From: Collimonas silvisoli
GTDB taxonomy: Bacteria; Pseudomonadota; Gammaproteobacteria; Burkholderiales; Burkholderiaceae_D
Length of the DNA stretch: 51,760 nt
NCBI RefSeq assembly: GCF_018305005.1
Contig: NZ_JAGQEG010000037.1
Span: 1 to 51,760, forward strand
Direction of reading: 5' to 3'
Numbering within the stretch: position 1 is the stretch's first letter; each line of letters begins with the position of its first letter. The notes beneath the pieces are model-generated. The model saw only the letters and a program-made list of their open reading frames with translations, was not told the DNA's origin and searched no databases. Positions 9,418 to 18,245 of the stretch are shown in pieces. The position numbers and the translations under genes were made by a program.

Positions 9418-10677
9418 CTAAGCGCCCAGATTCTGCACGAAATTGGGTAAGGCGAATAGTGCTGAATGGACATTTTCGTTGTAGTACTGGAGTCCGCCCA
9501 CAGCTCTTTCCCTTAAGCGGCTTGCTATCGCATGGCTATCCGGCTGCAGCGGATCGAGACTGTCGCTGGCAATCGCCATTCCCCACAGCGCGCCATACAG
9601 CGGCACATGCACGGTATAGGGATGGACTTGGCTGAACACGCTGTTGAGACGCCGGCGCAGCAAAGCGAATCGTTGCGGATGGTGGAACGGGCTGCCCAGA
9701 TGCATCACCAATGCGCCGCCTGGGTTGAGCAAGGCGCGGCAGGCATGCAGGAATTCCGAGGTATAGCAATCGGCTGCCAGCGCGCTGCCGTCCGCACCTT
9801 GCGGGTCGGTCAGGTCGAGTAGGATCAAGTCGTAACCCTGGCCTGCCGCGGCAGCGCTTGCCGCTTCCTGTACGTAGGCAAAACCGTCCCGGGCGATATG
9901 ATGCAGCCGTGGATCGTCCAGCGCTCCCTGATGGATTTGTTGCAGGTGCAGACGCGCCAGCTGGATCACCATGGGATCGATTTCGCACAGCGTGATCTGT
10001 TCGATCGACGGATGCTTGAGCAGTTCTTCGCTGCTGCCGCCGTCGCCGCCGCCGATAATCAGGGCGCGGCGCGGGCCAGGATGGCTCAGCGCGGCCGGAT
10101 GGACCAGGCATTCGTGATAGAAAAATTCATCGCGCTCCGATGTCATGAAAGCGCCGTCCAGCCGCATCACCTTGCCGAATTCCGCGGAATCGGCAATTTC
10201 TATGTGCTGGAAGGGCGACCGCATTTGAACCAGCGGCGGCGCCAGTTGCGTGCCATAAGCGGTATGTGGCGTGAGTTGCTCCAGCGCCAAGATCTGGCCG
10301 CTGGCGCCGGCGCCGCGCCGCAAGCGATGAGCTTGCCATTGGGCCGGTGCAAAGCTGGCGATCAGGGCATCCAGTAAACCGTTGGCCTTGGCGCTGTTAT
10401 CTTCCGTGAAATTGCATACATACACATCCAGAGTCACTGCCTGGCGCTCAGGCCAGGTATGGATCGCCAGATGCGATTCGGCCAGCAGCAAGGCGCAGGT
10501 AACGCCGGCAGGGCTGCCGTCCGCGGTCTGGAACGGGTGGAATTTTTCACCGACGATAGTCAATCCTGAGCGCAGGGTTTGTTCCACTACAAACTGGCGC
10601 AATTTGACCGGATCGAGCAATAAGGCTGGGGCGCAGCGGCAGTCGTAACAGTCGGCCGTCAGATGTAGACCTTGCAT
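9418..10677 (-). CDS. Fused S-adenosylmethionine decarboxylase - spermidine synthase
   Basis: One 419-residue polypeptide with both enzymes for turning putrescine into spermidine. Residues 1-about 125 are a bacterial class 1b AdoMet decarboxylase: E67-S68 in LLAESHLAIHTWPE is the self-cleavage site that generates the pyruvoyl group from S68, with H73 and C88 at the spacing seen for the processing and proton-donor residues of SpeH. Residues about 145-419 are an aminopropyltransferase with the dcAdoMet-binding GGGDGG (209-214) and LLDLTDPQG. Autocleavage would split off a short N-terminal peptide and leave the rest joined to the synthase. The gene heads the minus-strand group with the DUF1190, ATP-grasp and DUF350 genes. 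Confidence 0.92.
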   Translation of the reverse strand: MQGLHLTADCYDCRCAPALLLDPVKLRQFVVEQTLRSGLTIVGEKFHPFQTADGSPAGVTCALLLAESHLAIHTWPERQAVTLDVYVCNFTEDNSAKANGLLDALIASFAPAQWQAHRLRRGAGASGQILALEQLTPHTAYGTQLAPPLVQMRSPFQHIEIADSAEFGKVMRLDGAFMTSERDEFFYHECLVHPAALSHPGPRRALIIGGGDGGSSEELLKHPSIEQITLCEIDPMVIQLARLHLQQIHQGALDDPRLHHIARDGFAYVQEAASAAAAGQGYDLILLDLTDPQGADGSALAADCYTSEFLHACRALLNPGGALVMHLGSPFHHPQRFALLRRRLNSVFSQVHPYTVHVPLYGALWGMAIASDSLDPLQPDSHAIASRLRERAVGGLQYYNENVHSALFALPNFVQNLGA

Positions 10678-10722
10678 GATGAAATCTGTGGAAAATGTTG
10701 CGGATAGATAGGTCGATATGAA

Positions 10723-10816
10723 AATCGCAATGAAATCATGCGATTCAGCTCCGATGCGATTGCACGTTTTATGCTGTGCGGCGGCATTTTACTGCCCCTT
10801 TACTGCCGCAGCACAG
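10723..10816. promoter_or_regulatory. Inverted repeats in the spermidine fusion gene / tkt divergent region
   Basis: The 261-bp gap between the divergent genes holds AATCGCA (10723-10729) facing TGCGATT (10739-10745), with a second TGCGATT at 10755-10761, and a 12-bp stem with one mismatch (10774-10785 against 10805-10816, 19-nt loop). These could be operator or leader structure; no U-run follows, so it is not a classical terminator. Confidence 0.3.
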
Positions 10817-10856
10817 GGGGATAAGCGGGTTTGAACCGGAATCGGCTGCATTTTGG

Positions 10857-10862
10857 TAAAAT
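10857..10862 (+). promoter_or_regulatory. Candidate extended -10 element for tkt
   Basis: TGG TAAAAT is an extended -10 type sequence 77 bp upstream of the tkt ATG. TTGAAC lies upstream but at 20 bp, longer than ideal. Tentative. Confidence 0.35.
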
Positions 10863-10938
10863 ATCGGCCTTTGTGGGCTGTACCGACGTACTTCGCGCCC
10901 GCCAACCAATTTTCAACCGTTGCCTACCTGCTCACACC

Positions 10939-12933
10939 ATGACTTCCACTCTCCCGACTACCAAGATGGCCAATGCAATCCGTGCGCTGGCAATGGATGC
11001 TGTACAAAAAGCTAATTCCGGCCATCCCGGCATGCCGATGGGCATGGCGGAAATCGCAGTCGCCTTGTGGGCCAAGCACTACCGTCACAATCCAGCCAAT
11101 CCGCATTGGTTCAATCGCGACCGGTTTGTGTTGTCGAACGGTCATGGTTCGATGTTGCAATATGCCTTGCTGCACCTGACCGGCTACGATCTGCCGATGG
11201 ACGAGATCCGCAATTTCCGTCAGATGCATTCGAAGACGCCGGGCCATCCTGAAGTCGATGTCACGCCTGGCATAGAAACCACTACCGGCCCGCTGGGCCA
11301 GGGTTTGACCAATGCCGTCGGCATGGCTTTGGCGGAAAGATTGCTGGCAGCGGAATTCAATCGCTCGAACTTCCCTGTGGTTGACCATCACACCTACGCA
11401 TTCGTCGGCGACGGCTGCCTGATGGAAGGCATTTCGCACGAGGCTTGCTCGCTGGCCGGCACATTGCGTCTGTCGAAACTGGTCGTGCTCTACGATGATA
11501 ACGGTATCTCGATCGACGGTCATGTCGAAGGCTGGTTCAAGGATGACACCCCGAAGCGTTTCGAAGCCTACGGCTGGAACGTGATTCGCGCCGTCGACGG
11601 CCACAATGTGGAAGCCGTCAACGCTGCGATCCATCAAGCCAAATTGTCCGACAAGCCAACCCTGATCTGCTGCAAGACCGTGATCGGCAAGGGTTCGCCG
11701 AACCTGGCCGGCACTGACAAAGTGCATGGCGCCGCCCTGGGCGACAAGGAAATCGCCGCTGTGCGTGAAGCTTTGGGCTGGAATTACGCACCGTTTGAAA
11801 TCCCAGTCGACGTTTATGCCGCATGGGACGCCAAGCCGCAAGGCAAGCAATTCGAAGGCGACTGGAATGCGCTGTTCGCCGGCTACGCTGCCGAATATCC
11901 GCAGCTGGCCAGCGAATTCACCCGCCGCATGAAGGGCGAGCTGCCAGGCAATTTCGAAAAAACCGTGAGCGACTACATCGCTAGCTGCGTCGAAAAGAAA
12001 GAAACCATTGCCACCCGCAAGGCCAGTCAAAACGCGATCCAGGCGTTGGCGCCGGTGCTGCCGGAATTCCTCGGCGGTTCGGCCGACCTGACCGGCTCCA
12101 ACCTGACCAACTGGAAAGAGTGCGTGGCGGTACGCGCTGACCAGCCGGGCAACCATATCAATTACGGCGTGCGCGAATTCGGCATGAGCGCGATGATCAA
12201 CGGTATCGCTTTGCATGGCGGCTACATCCCGTTCGGCGCGACTTTCCTAACCTTCTCCGATTACAGCCGCAATGCTTTGCGCATGGCGGCGCTGATGAAG
12301 ATCCGTTCGATCTTCGTGTTCACCCATGACTCGATCGGCCTGGGCGAAGACGGCCCGACTCACCAATCGGTGGAACATGTTTCGAGCCTGCGTCTGATTC
12401 CGCAGCTGGATAACTGGCGTCCATGCGACACGGTTGAATCGGCAGTGGCATGGCAACAAGCGGTGCAGCGCAAGAACGCCCCAAGCACGCTGATTTTCTC
12501 GCGCCAGAATTTGCAGTACCAGGAACGCAATGCGGCGCAAATCGCCGACATCAAGCGCGGTGCTTATATTCTGAAGGACGCGGCCGACGCCAAGGCGATC
12601 CTGATCGCTACCGGTTCCGAAGTGGAACTGGCAATGCAGGCCGCGGCAGCGCTGGCGCAGGAAGGTATTGCAGTACGCGTGGTATCGATGCCTTGCGCCG
12701 ATGTTTTCGACCGCCAGGGATCGGCGTATAAAGCCAGCGTATTGCAGCGCGGTTTGCCGCGTGTGGCGATCGAAGCCGGCGTCACTGCGTTCTGGCACAA
12801 ATATGTCGGCCTGGAAGGCGCTGTGGTCGGTATCGATACATTCGGCGAATCGGCTCCGGCCGGCGTGTTGTTCAAACACTTCGGCTTCACCGTTGAAAAC
12901 GTCGTCGCCAAGACCAAGTTGATACTGGCATGA
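10939..12933 (+). CDS. tkt: Transketolase
   Basis: Thiamine-diphosphate enzyme of the pentose phosphate pathway that moves two-carbon units between sugar phosphates. The 664-residue protein shows the N-terminal [11 protein letters not shown] signature, the ThDP motif beginning [13 protein letters not shown] and ending near YDDN, and [14 protein letters not shown] in the pyrimidine-binding domain. I use ATG 10939 ([21 protein letters not shown]); the frame is open further upstream but that stretch overlaps the promoter region. The next gene starts inside the last codons (ATGA overlap), and gapA follows, grouping central carbon genes. Confidence 0.97.
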   Translation: MTSTLPTTKMANAIRALAMDAVQKANSGHPGMPMGMAEIAVALWAKHYRHNPANPHWFNRDRFVLSNGHGSMLQYALLHLTGYDLPMDEIRNFRQMHSKTPGHPEVDVTPGIETTTGPLGQGLTNAVGMALAERLLAAEFNRSNFPVVDHHTYAFVGDGCLMEGISHEACSLAGTLRLSKLVVLYDDNGISIDGHVEGWFKDDTPKRFEAYGWNVIRAVDGHNVEAVNAAIHQAKLSDKPTLICCKTVIGKGSPNLAGTDKVHGAALGDKEIAAVREALGWNYAPFEIPVDVYAAWDAKPQGKQFEGDWNALFAGYAAEYPQLASEFTRRMKGELPGNFEKTVSDYIASCVEKKETIATRKASQNAIQALAPVLPEFLGGSADLTGSNLTNWKECVAVRADQPGNHINYGVREFGMSAMINGIALHGGYIPFGATFLTFSDYSRNALRMAALMKIRSIFVFTHDSIGLGEDGPTHQSVEHVSSLRLIPQLDNWRPCDTVESAVAWQQAVQRKNAPSTLIFSRQNLQYQERNAAQIADIKRGAYILKDAADAKAILIATGSEVELAMQAAAALAQEGIAVRVVSMPCADVFDRQGSAYKASVLQRGLPRVAIEAGVTAFWHKYVGLEGAVVGIDTFGESAPAGVLFKHFGFTVENVVAKTKLILA

Positions 12934-13502
12934 ATGTAAGAGAGGTAAAAAAAGCTAGAGGTCTCGACATCACCAACGTCGTTGGCGATGTCGTCATCCG
13001 CCGCGCCACCGTCGCCGATGCGGGAGTGATCGCAGCGGTACGCATCGATAGCTGGCGCACCACCTACCGCGGCATTATTCCGGATGACTATCTGGATGGC
13101 ATGAAGATCGAAGACAGCACCGCCATCTGGAGCCGCATCCTGTCGGCGACGTCGAGTGCGGCCAATGTGTTTGTGGCCGAAGTCGACGGCGAGGTGCTGG
13201 GTTTTGCGGCCGGCATGACACTCGCCGAAGCCAAGCTCGGCTACGATTCCGAGCTGACCGCGATCTATCTGGAGCCGTCGGTGCAGCGGGCCGGCATCGG
13301 CCGCCGTCTGGTGGCGCATGTGGCGGCCACGCTGGCCAGCGCCGGCGCCAATAACATGCTGGTATGGGTGCTGGCGGAAAATCGCCAAGCCCGGCAGTTC
13401 TACGAAATGCTGGGCGCTGAACTGCTGGTCGAACAGCCGTTCAGCTGGGATGGTTTGGATTTGCAGGAAGCCGGCTACGGTTGGCGTACCATCAGGACTT
13501 AA
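12930..13502 (+). CDS. GNAT family N-acetyltransferase
   Basis: A 190-residue acyltransferase fold: [22 protein letters not shown] at the start (beta1-alpha1), the acetyl-CoA pyrophosphate loop in [14 protein letters not shown], and the C-terminal [15 protein letters not shown] typical of GNAT proteins. Its ATG overlaps the tkt stop codon by 4 bp, so it is translationally coupled to transketolase. The substrate cannot be told from sequence. The stretch that follows is the structured repeat upstream of gapA. Confidence 0.85.
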   Translation: MNVREVKKARGLDITNVVGDVVIRRATVADAGVIAAVRIDSWRTTYRGIIPDDYLDGMKIEDSTAIWSRILSATSSAANVFVAEVDGEVLGFAAGMTLAEAKLGYDSELTAIYLEPSVQRAGIGRRLVAHVAATLASAGANNMLVWVLAENRQARQFYEMLGAELLVEQPFSWDGLDLQEAGYGWRTIRT

Positions 13503-13503
13503 A

Positions 13504-13623
13504 GGGGCCTCGAGAAACCGTAGCGAGCGGCGCAAGGTCGGCAGGAGAAGCGCAGCCGTACGAACGTACGGTGAGCATCGCAGTGCCGAGATTGCGTCGC
13601 GTAGTAGGTTTTTCGAGGTCCCC
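13504..13623 (+). repeat. Structured palindromic repeat, copy A (120 bp)
   Basis: The whole segment folds as one long hairpin: outer arms 13504-13519 and 13607-13623 (one bulged T), an inner helix 13527-13535 / 13592-13600, a third helix TCGGCA / TGCCGA (13538-13543, 13584-13589) and an apical hairpin CCGTAC-GAAC-GTACGG (13556-13571). A second copy in opposite orientation is at 41255-41371 and keeps the pairings with changed bases. Here it ends 39 bp before the gapA start codon. Confidence 0.85.
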
Positions 13624-13662
13624 ATTGCAGCAAATTTATTGTTGATACCTTAGGAGAAAACC

Positions 13663-14676
13663 ATGACTATTCGCGTCGCCATCAATGGCTATGGCCGCAT
13701 CGGCCGCAACATCCTTCGCGCCCATTACGAAGGCGGCAAAAAGCATGACATCGAGATCGTTGCCATCAACGACCTCGGCGACTCAAAAACCAATGCCCAC
13801 CTGACCCAGTACGATACTGCCCACGGCAAGTTCCCTGGCACCGTGACTGTCGACGGCGATTTCATTGTGGTCAACGGCGATCGCATCAAGGTATTGGCGC
13901 AACGTAACCCGGCCGAACTGCCATGGGGCGAGCTGGGCGTTGACGTCGTGCTGGAATGCACCGGCTTCTTCACCACCAAGGAAAAAGCCAGCGCCCATAT
14001 CAAGGGCGGCGCCAAGAAAGTCATCATTTCCGCGCCGGGCGGCAAGGACGTCGACGCTACTGTCGTCTTCGGCGTCAACCACGGCGTGCTGAAAGCCAGC
14101 GATACCGTCATCTCCAACGCTTCTTGCACCACCAACTGCCTGGCGCCGCTGGTCAAGCCGCTGAATGACAAGATCGGCGTGTTGAACGGCTTGATGACAA
14201 CCGTCCACTCCTACACCAACGACCAGGTGCTGACCGATGTTTATCACGAAGACCTGCGCCGCGCCCGTTCCGCCACCATGAGCATGATCCCGGCCAAGAC
14301 CGGTGCTGCTGCGGCGGTTGGCCTGGTGTTGCCGGAACTGAACGGCAAGCTGGACGGTTTTGCGATTCGCGTGCCTACCATCAACGTTTCGCTGGTCGAC
14401 CTGTCGTTCGTCGCTGCACGCGACACCACTGTCGATGAAGTCAACGCGATCATGAAAGATGCATCGGAAAACGGCGCATTGAAGGGTTTGCTGACTTACA
14501 ACGTAGAGCCGCTGGTTTCGGTCGATTTCAACCACAATCCGGCTTCGTCGAACTTTGACTCCACGCTGACCAAGGTTTCCGGCCGTCTGGTAAAAGTGTC
14601 GAGCTGGTACGACAACGAGTGGGGTTTCTCGAACCGCATGCTGGACACTACGGTTGCACTGGTTAACGCCAAGTAA
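13663..14676 (+). CDS. gapA: Glyceraldehyde-3-phosphate dehydrogenase, type I
   Basis: Glycolytic enzyme that oxidises glyceraldehyde 3-phosphate with NAD+ and phosphate. The 337-residue protein has the Rossmann start [12 protein letters not shown], the catalytic C155 in SASCTTNC-like [11 protein letters not shown], the paired histidine in [11 protein letters not shown], and [12 protein letters not shown] at the end. The AINDL strand end favours NAD+. AGGAG lies 6 bp before the ATG. The structured repeat lies just upstream and would be in the 5' leader if the gene is read through from tkt; a strong terminator follows. Confidence 0.97.
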   Translation: MTIRVAINGYGRIGRNILRAHYEGGKKHDIEIVAINDLGDSKTNAHLTQYDTAHGKFPGTVTVDGDFIVVNGDRIKVLAQRNPAELPWGELGVDVVLECTGFFTTKEKASAHIKGGAKKVIISAPGGKDVDATVVFGVNHGVLKASDTVISNASCTTNCLAPLVKPLNDKIGVLNGLMTTVHSYTNDQVLTDVYHEDLRRARSATMSMIPAKTGAAAAVGLVLPELNGKLDGFAIRVPTINVSLVDLSFVAARDTTVDEVNAIMKDASENGALKGLLTYNVEPLVSVDFNHNPASSNFDSTLTKVSGRLVKVSSWYDNEWGFSNRMLDTTVALVNAK

Positions 14677-14692
14677 GTTGCAAATCGGTAGT

Positions 14693-14725
14693 AAAAAACG
14701 CCCCGCTGGCCGGGGCGTTTTTTTT
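14693..14725 (+). terminator. Rho-independent terminator of gapA
   Basis: Perfect GC-rich stem AACGCCCCG / CGGGGCGTT (14697-14705 and 14711-14719) with loop CTGGC and eight T residues, 16 bp after the gapA stop codon. Confidence 0.95.
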
Positions 14726-14824
14726 GCCGCCATATTCCTGGCTGCTTGCGCTCGGCTCCGGGCTGATCTGGTCTGGGGTATAGTGAGTTGGTGACGATTG
14801 ATTCAACTCAATTGAGGGGCCGAC

Positions 14825-15181
14825 ATGACAAGCACTGAAGATAGCCAAGGCGATTTCGAAACGATTGCCCGTTCAACGGTACCTTCCGATCTGGAAATCA
14901 TCAAGGCTCTGCTGGAGTCTGAGAGGATACCGGCGTTTATCGTCGACGGCGGCATCAACCAGGTATATTCCCTGATTGCGGTGGCTACCGGTGGTGCGCG
15001 GCTGCAAGTGGCGTCCAGGCACGTCGAGGCGGCCAGGCAGATCCTGACGGCTTTCGAGGCCGGTCAGCTGGCGCTGGACGACGACGTTGATGTCGCTGAC
15101 GAAGAGCCCGATCCAGCCCCGGATAAGCGCAGAAGCCGTGCCTTTGGCGCCGCTATATTGGTATTTCTGGGCGGCGGCTGA
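14825..15181 (+). CDS. DUF2007 domain protein
   Basis: A 118-residue protein whose first 80 residues match the DUF2007 pattern (FETIARSTVPSDLEIIKALLESERIPAFIVDGG, then LQVASRHVEAARQIL), a small PII-like alpha/beta domain of unknown role. An acidic linker (about 82-97) and a short hydrophobic C-terminus (AFGAAILVFLGGG) follow, perhaps a partial membrane anchor. TATAGT at 14779-14784 may be its -10 element. It is convergent with glnE, with only 11 bp between the two stop codons. Confidence 0.75.
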   Translation: MTSTEDSQGDFETIARSTVPSDLEIIKALLESERIPAFIVDGGINQVYSLIAVATGGARLQVASRHVEAARQILTAFEAGQLALDDDVDVADEEPDPAPDKRRSRAFGAAILVFLGGG

Positions 15182-15192
15182 ACCTCAGTATT

Positions 15193-17949
15193 TCATGCTC
15201 CCGCGATCCTGAAAGTCTCGGCCCACAATTGTTTCACCACTGAGATTTCGATGGCTATGCGGGTTGCCGTCACCCGCGCTCTTTCTTCTCCCTGCAAGCG
15301 GCCTTGATGCTGCAATTTGCGGAAAGTCCGGTAAGCGTCGGCCACCGCGTTGGCCAACACTGCATCAATCAAGCCCAATTCTCCGCACAGTTTCAGCAAG
15401 GCGATATTGCCGATATCCGCAGTCAGTTGCGGGTAGGCGGCGGCATGCCGCAAGATCAGGAATTGCACCAGGAATTCGATATCGATCATGCCGCCGGCAT
15501 CGTGCTTGAGATCGAAACGATCGCTGCGGTTCGGATGGGCGTCGCGCATTTTCTGGCGCATTTCCAGCACTTCGCGTTGCAGCTGTTCGGCGTCGCGCAC
15601 TTGGCGCAATACTTCCACGCGTAAGGTTTCGAAGCGTTCTCCTATAGCCGCGTCGCCGGCGCAGAAGCGGGCCCGGGTCAGAGCCTGGTGCTCCCACAGC
15701 CAGGCTGATTCGCGCTGGTATTTTTCGAATTTGCCGAACGAAGACACCAGCAGGCCGCTGGCGCCGTCGGGGCGCAGGGCAATATCGATATCGAACAAAA
15801 TACCGGCCGGCGTATGGCTGGTCATCCAGGTAATGAAACGCTGCGCCAGCTTGGCGTAGAGGGCGGGGCCGTCCTGGTCGTCATCTTCATACAGGAACAC
15901 CACATCCAGATCGGAGACATAACCGAGTTCCTTGCCGCCCAGTTTGCCGTAGGCGATGACGGTGAAGCGCGGCGTTTCGCGATGGCGGCCCGGCATCATG
16001 TTCCAGATGGCTTGCACCGTGGCGGCCACCAGGATGTCGGCCAGGATCGACAAGTGATCAGCCAGCGCTTCGATGCTGAGCATGCCTTCCAGATCCTGCG
16101 CCAGCAGGCGGAACTGTTGCGCATGATGCATTTCGCGCAGCATATCCATCTGGCGTTCGGTATCGCCGGGGGCCGTTTCAAGCTGACGCCGGCATTCCTG
16201 GGCGAATAGCGGCCAGTCCGGCGCTGCGTTCAGGCTGCGCGGATCCAGCAGTTCATCCAGCAGGATAGGGTGCTGGGTCAGGTATTTGGCGGCCCAGTCG
16301 CTGGCGCTGATCATGCGGATCACGCGGTGCAGGGTGGCCGGATATTCGGTCAGCAGCGCCAGGTAGGCGGCGCGGCGTGCAATCGCCTCCAGAAAATCCA
16401 GCAAGCGGTTGAGGGTAGGCAGGTGGCGTTCGGGCTCGGGAATGGCGGCAACCGCCGGCAACGCGGCATTGACCAGGGCCAGCAGGCGCGTGCGGCTGGC
16501 TACCGGCAGGTTTTGCACCCGCGTCGATTGCCAGGTGGTGGCGAGCCGCTGCGCTGCCGCCGAGGCATCGGAGAAGCCGCAATGCGTCAATACCAGGGCA
16601 ATCGTTTCGCGGCTGTCGGTTTCGCTTAGCGTATGCAGCACATTGTCGCAGTCGTCCCAGTCTTTCTGGCTGGGGCTGCCATGCTGTTTATCCTTGAAGA
16701 TGTCGTCGAACTGGGCGTCGACCAGGGTGCGATGCCGGTCGAGCACTTGCATCAATGAGGGCACATCGGCAAAACCCATGGTCTGGGCGATGATCAGGCA
16801 ATCCGCCTCATTGGTGGGGAAAGTATGGGTTTGCGCATCGTCCAGGTATTGCAGGCGGTGTTCCAGATTGCGCAGGAAATCATAGGCTGCCAGCAATTTA
16901 TCCACCACCTCGGCGTCCAGCAGGTTTTTAGCGGCCAGGGTGCGGAGCGTGGCACGGGTGGAGCGATCCCGCAAATCGTAATCGCGGCCGCCGCGGATGA
17001 GCTGGAACACTTGCGCCAGGAACTCGATTTCACGGATCCCGCCGCGTCCCAGCTTGACGTTGTTGCTGCGCTCCGGATGCAGCGCTTCCAGGCGTTTTAC
17101 TTCTGTGCGGATTTGCGCATGCATGGAGCGCATGGCGTCGATCGAGCCGTAATCCAGGTAACGCCGGAACACGAACGGCCGGCTGATGTTTTCCAGGATG
17201 GCGATGTCATCCGGACGGCCAGTCAAGGCGCGCGCTTTGCACCAGGCATAGCGCTCCCATTCCCGGCCCTGGGTCACCAGATAGGTTTCGACCATATTGA
17301 AGCTGGCGACCAGCGGCCCCGAGGCGCCATTCGGCCGCAGCGCCATGTCGACCCGGAAGGTGAAGCCGTCTTCGGTGATCTCAGACAGCGCGCCGATCAG
17401 TTTTTTGCCGAGCCGGGTAAAGAATTCATGGTTCGACAGCGAGCGCTGGCCGGCGTTGGTGGTTTGCGTGTCGCCATCTTCCGCATAGGTGAAAATCAGG
17501 TCGATATCGGAAGAAACATTGAGTTCGCAGCCGCCCAGCTTGCCCATGCCTAGCACGATCAGCTCCTGCGGCTGGCCCGACTCCTCGCCCAGCGGCGTAC
17601 CGTACAGAGCCACCATGTCGGCAGTTAGCGCAGCCAGGTGAGTTTGCACCGCAAATTCGGCGAAGCTGGTGACCGCGCTAACCACTTCGTCCAGATCGGC
17701 CAGCCCGCGCAAATCGCGTTCGATCAGGGTGCACACCAGCAGGTTGCGCAGGCGGCGCATGGCGCGCGGCAGAGGCATGCCGGCATCTGTTTCTTTTTGT
17801 AACAATTGCCTGAGCAGCATCGGGCTGACGGTTAATCTTGTTGCCGGCTCGGCCAACTCTGCGATCCGTCCGGCGCGTCCGGCTTCGGCATTGACCCAGC
17901 GTGAAAAATAGCGTGAGGCGGCGGTACTGTTTAATAAGGATGGAGTCAC
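15193..17949 (-). CDS. glnE: Bifunctional glutamine synthetase adenylyltransferase / adenylyl-removing enzyme
   Basis: Controls glutamine synthetase by adding AMP to it or removing AMP, under PII control. The 918-residue protein has two nucleotidyltransferase domains in tandem: the N-terminal (adenylyl-removing) one with GGCELNVSSDIDLIFTY, the C-terminal (adenylylating) one with GGKELGYVSDLDVVFLYED, each followed by a helical regulatory part (RPNGASGPLV, RPDGASGLLV). Translation appears to start at GTG 17949, since no ATG precedes the conserved N-terminus. It is divergent from yhdP across a 296-bp gap. Confidence 0.95.
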   Translation of the reverse strand: MTPSLLNSTAASRYFSRWVNAEAGRAGRIAELAEPATRLTVSPMLLRQLLQKETDAGMPLPRAMRRLRNLLVCTLIERDLRGLADLDEVVSAVTSFAEFAVQTHLAALTADMVALYGTPLGEESGQPQELIVLGMGKLGGCELNVSSDIDLIFTYAEDGDTQTTNAGQRSLSNHEFFTRLGKKLIGALSEITEDGFTFRVDMALRPNGASGPLVASFNMVETYLVTQGREWERYAWCKARALTGRPDDIAILENISRPFVFRRYLDYGSIDAMRSMHAQIRTEVKRLEALHPERSNNVKLGRGGIREIEFLAQVFQLIRGGRDYDLRDRSTRATLRTLAAKNLLDAEVVDKLLAAYDFLRNLEHRLQYLDDAQTHTFPTNEADCLIIAQTMGFADVPSLMQVLDRHRTLVDAQFDDIFKDKQHGSPSQKDWDDCDNVLHTLSETDSRETIALVLTHCGFSDASAAAQRLATTWQSTRVQNLPVASRTRLLALVNAALPAVAAIPEPERHLPTLNRLLDFLEAIARRAAYLALLTEYPATLHRVIRMISASDWAAKYLTQHPILLDELLDPRSLNAAPDWPLFAQECRRQLETAPGDTERQMDMLREMHHAQQFRLLAQDLEGMLSIEALADHLSILADILVAATVQAIWNMMPGRHRETPRFTVIAYGKLGGKELGYVSDLDVVFLYEDDDQDGPALYAKLAQRFITWMTSHTPAGILFDIDIALRPDGASGLLVSSFGKFEKYQRESAWLWEHQALTRARFCAGDAAIGERFETLRVEVLRQVRDAEQLQREVLEMRQKMRDAHPNRSDRFDLKHDAGGMIDIEFLVQFLILRHAAAYPQLTADIGNIALLKLCGELGLIDAVLANAVADAYRTFRKLQHQGRLQGEERARVTATRIAIEISVVKQLWAETFRIAGA

Positions 17950-18245
17950 AGGGGTAGGGGCACGGATTTAAAGGGGCATTGGCGCAAAATTCAAAGAAAA
18001 TGGGAAGCTGATCCACGGCCTTTTTGTTTTTTTAGCTAAACGTATGCTGATCCATGCGAACATATGGTCTGGCAGCTAGTCGAACATCAACAGCTTGCCA
18101 ATCTGGAATCGATCAGATGCAGCCGATTTATTTTACTTCCTATCCCTGGTCAGTTGGGGGCAGAGTGCAGAGTAATTCGCCGCAACTTTGGTTTGGCGGC
18201 TCCTGAACTCTGTCTCACAATGATTAATTTTACCCATTCTGATTG
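17950..18245. other. glnE-yhdP divergent intergenic region
   Basis: 296 bp with no gene I can support. It must carry promoters for both genes, but I see no convincing -35/-10 pair or operator in it. Confidence 0.5.

Noticed and set aside
12564-13625. 353-codon minus-strand frame reaching into the repeat before gapA, and the similar stretch at 41173-41433
   Set aside because: The shared peptide-like pattern (KNLLR...LRCS) arises from translating the structured repeat and is not a conserved protein; tkt and the GNAT gene are coded on the opposite strand.
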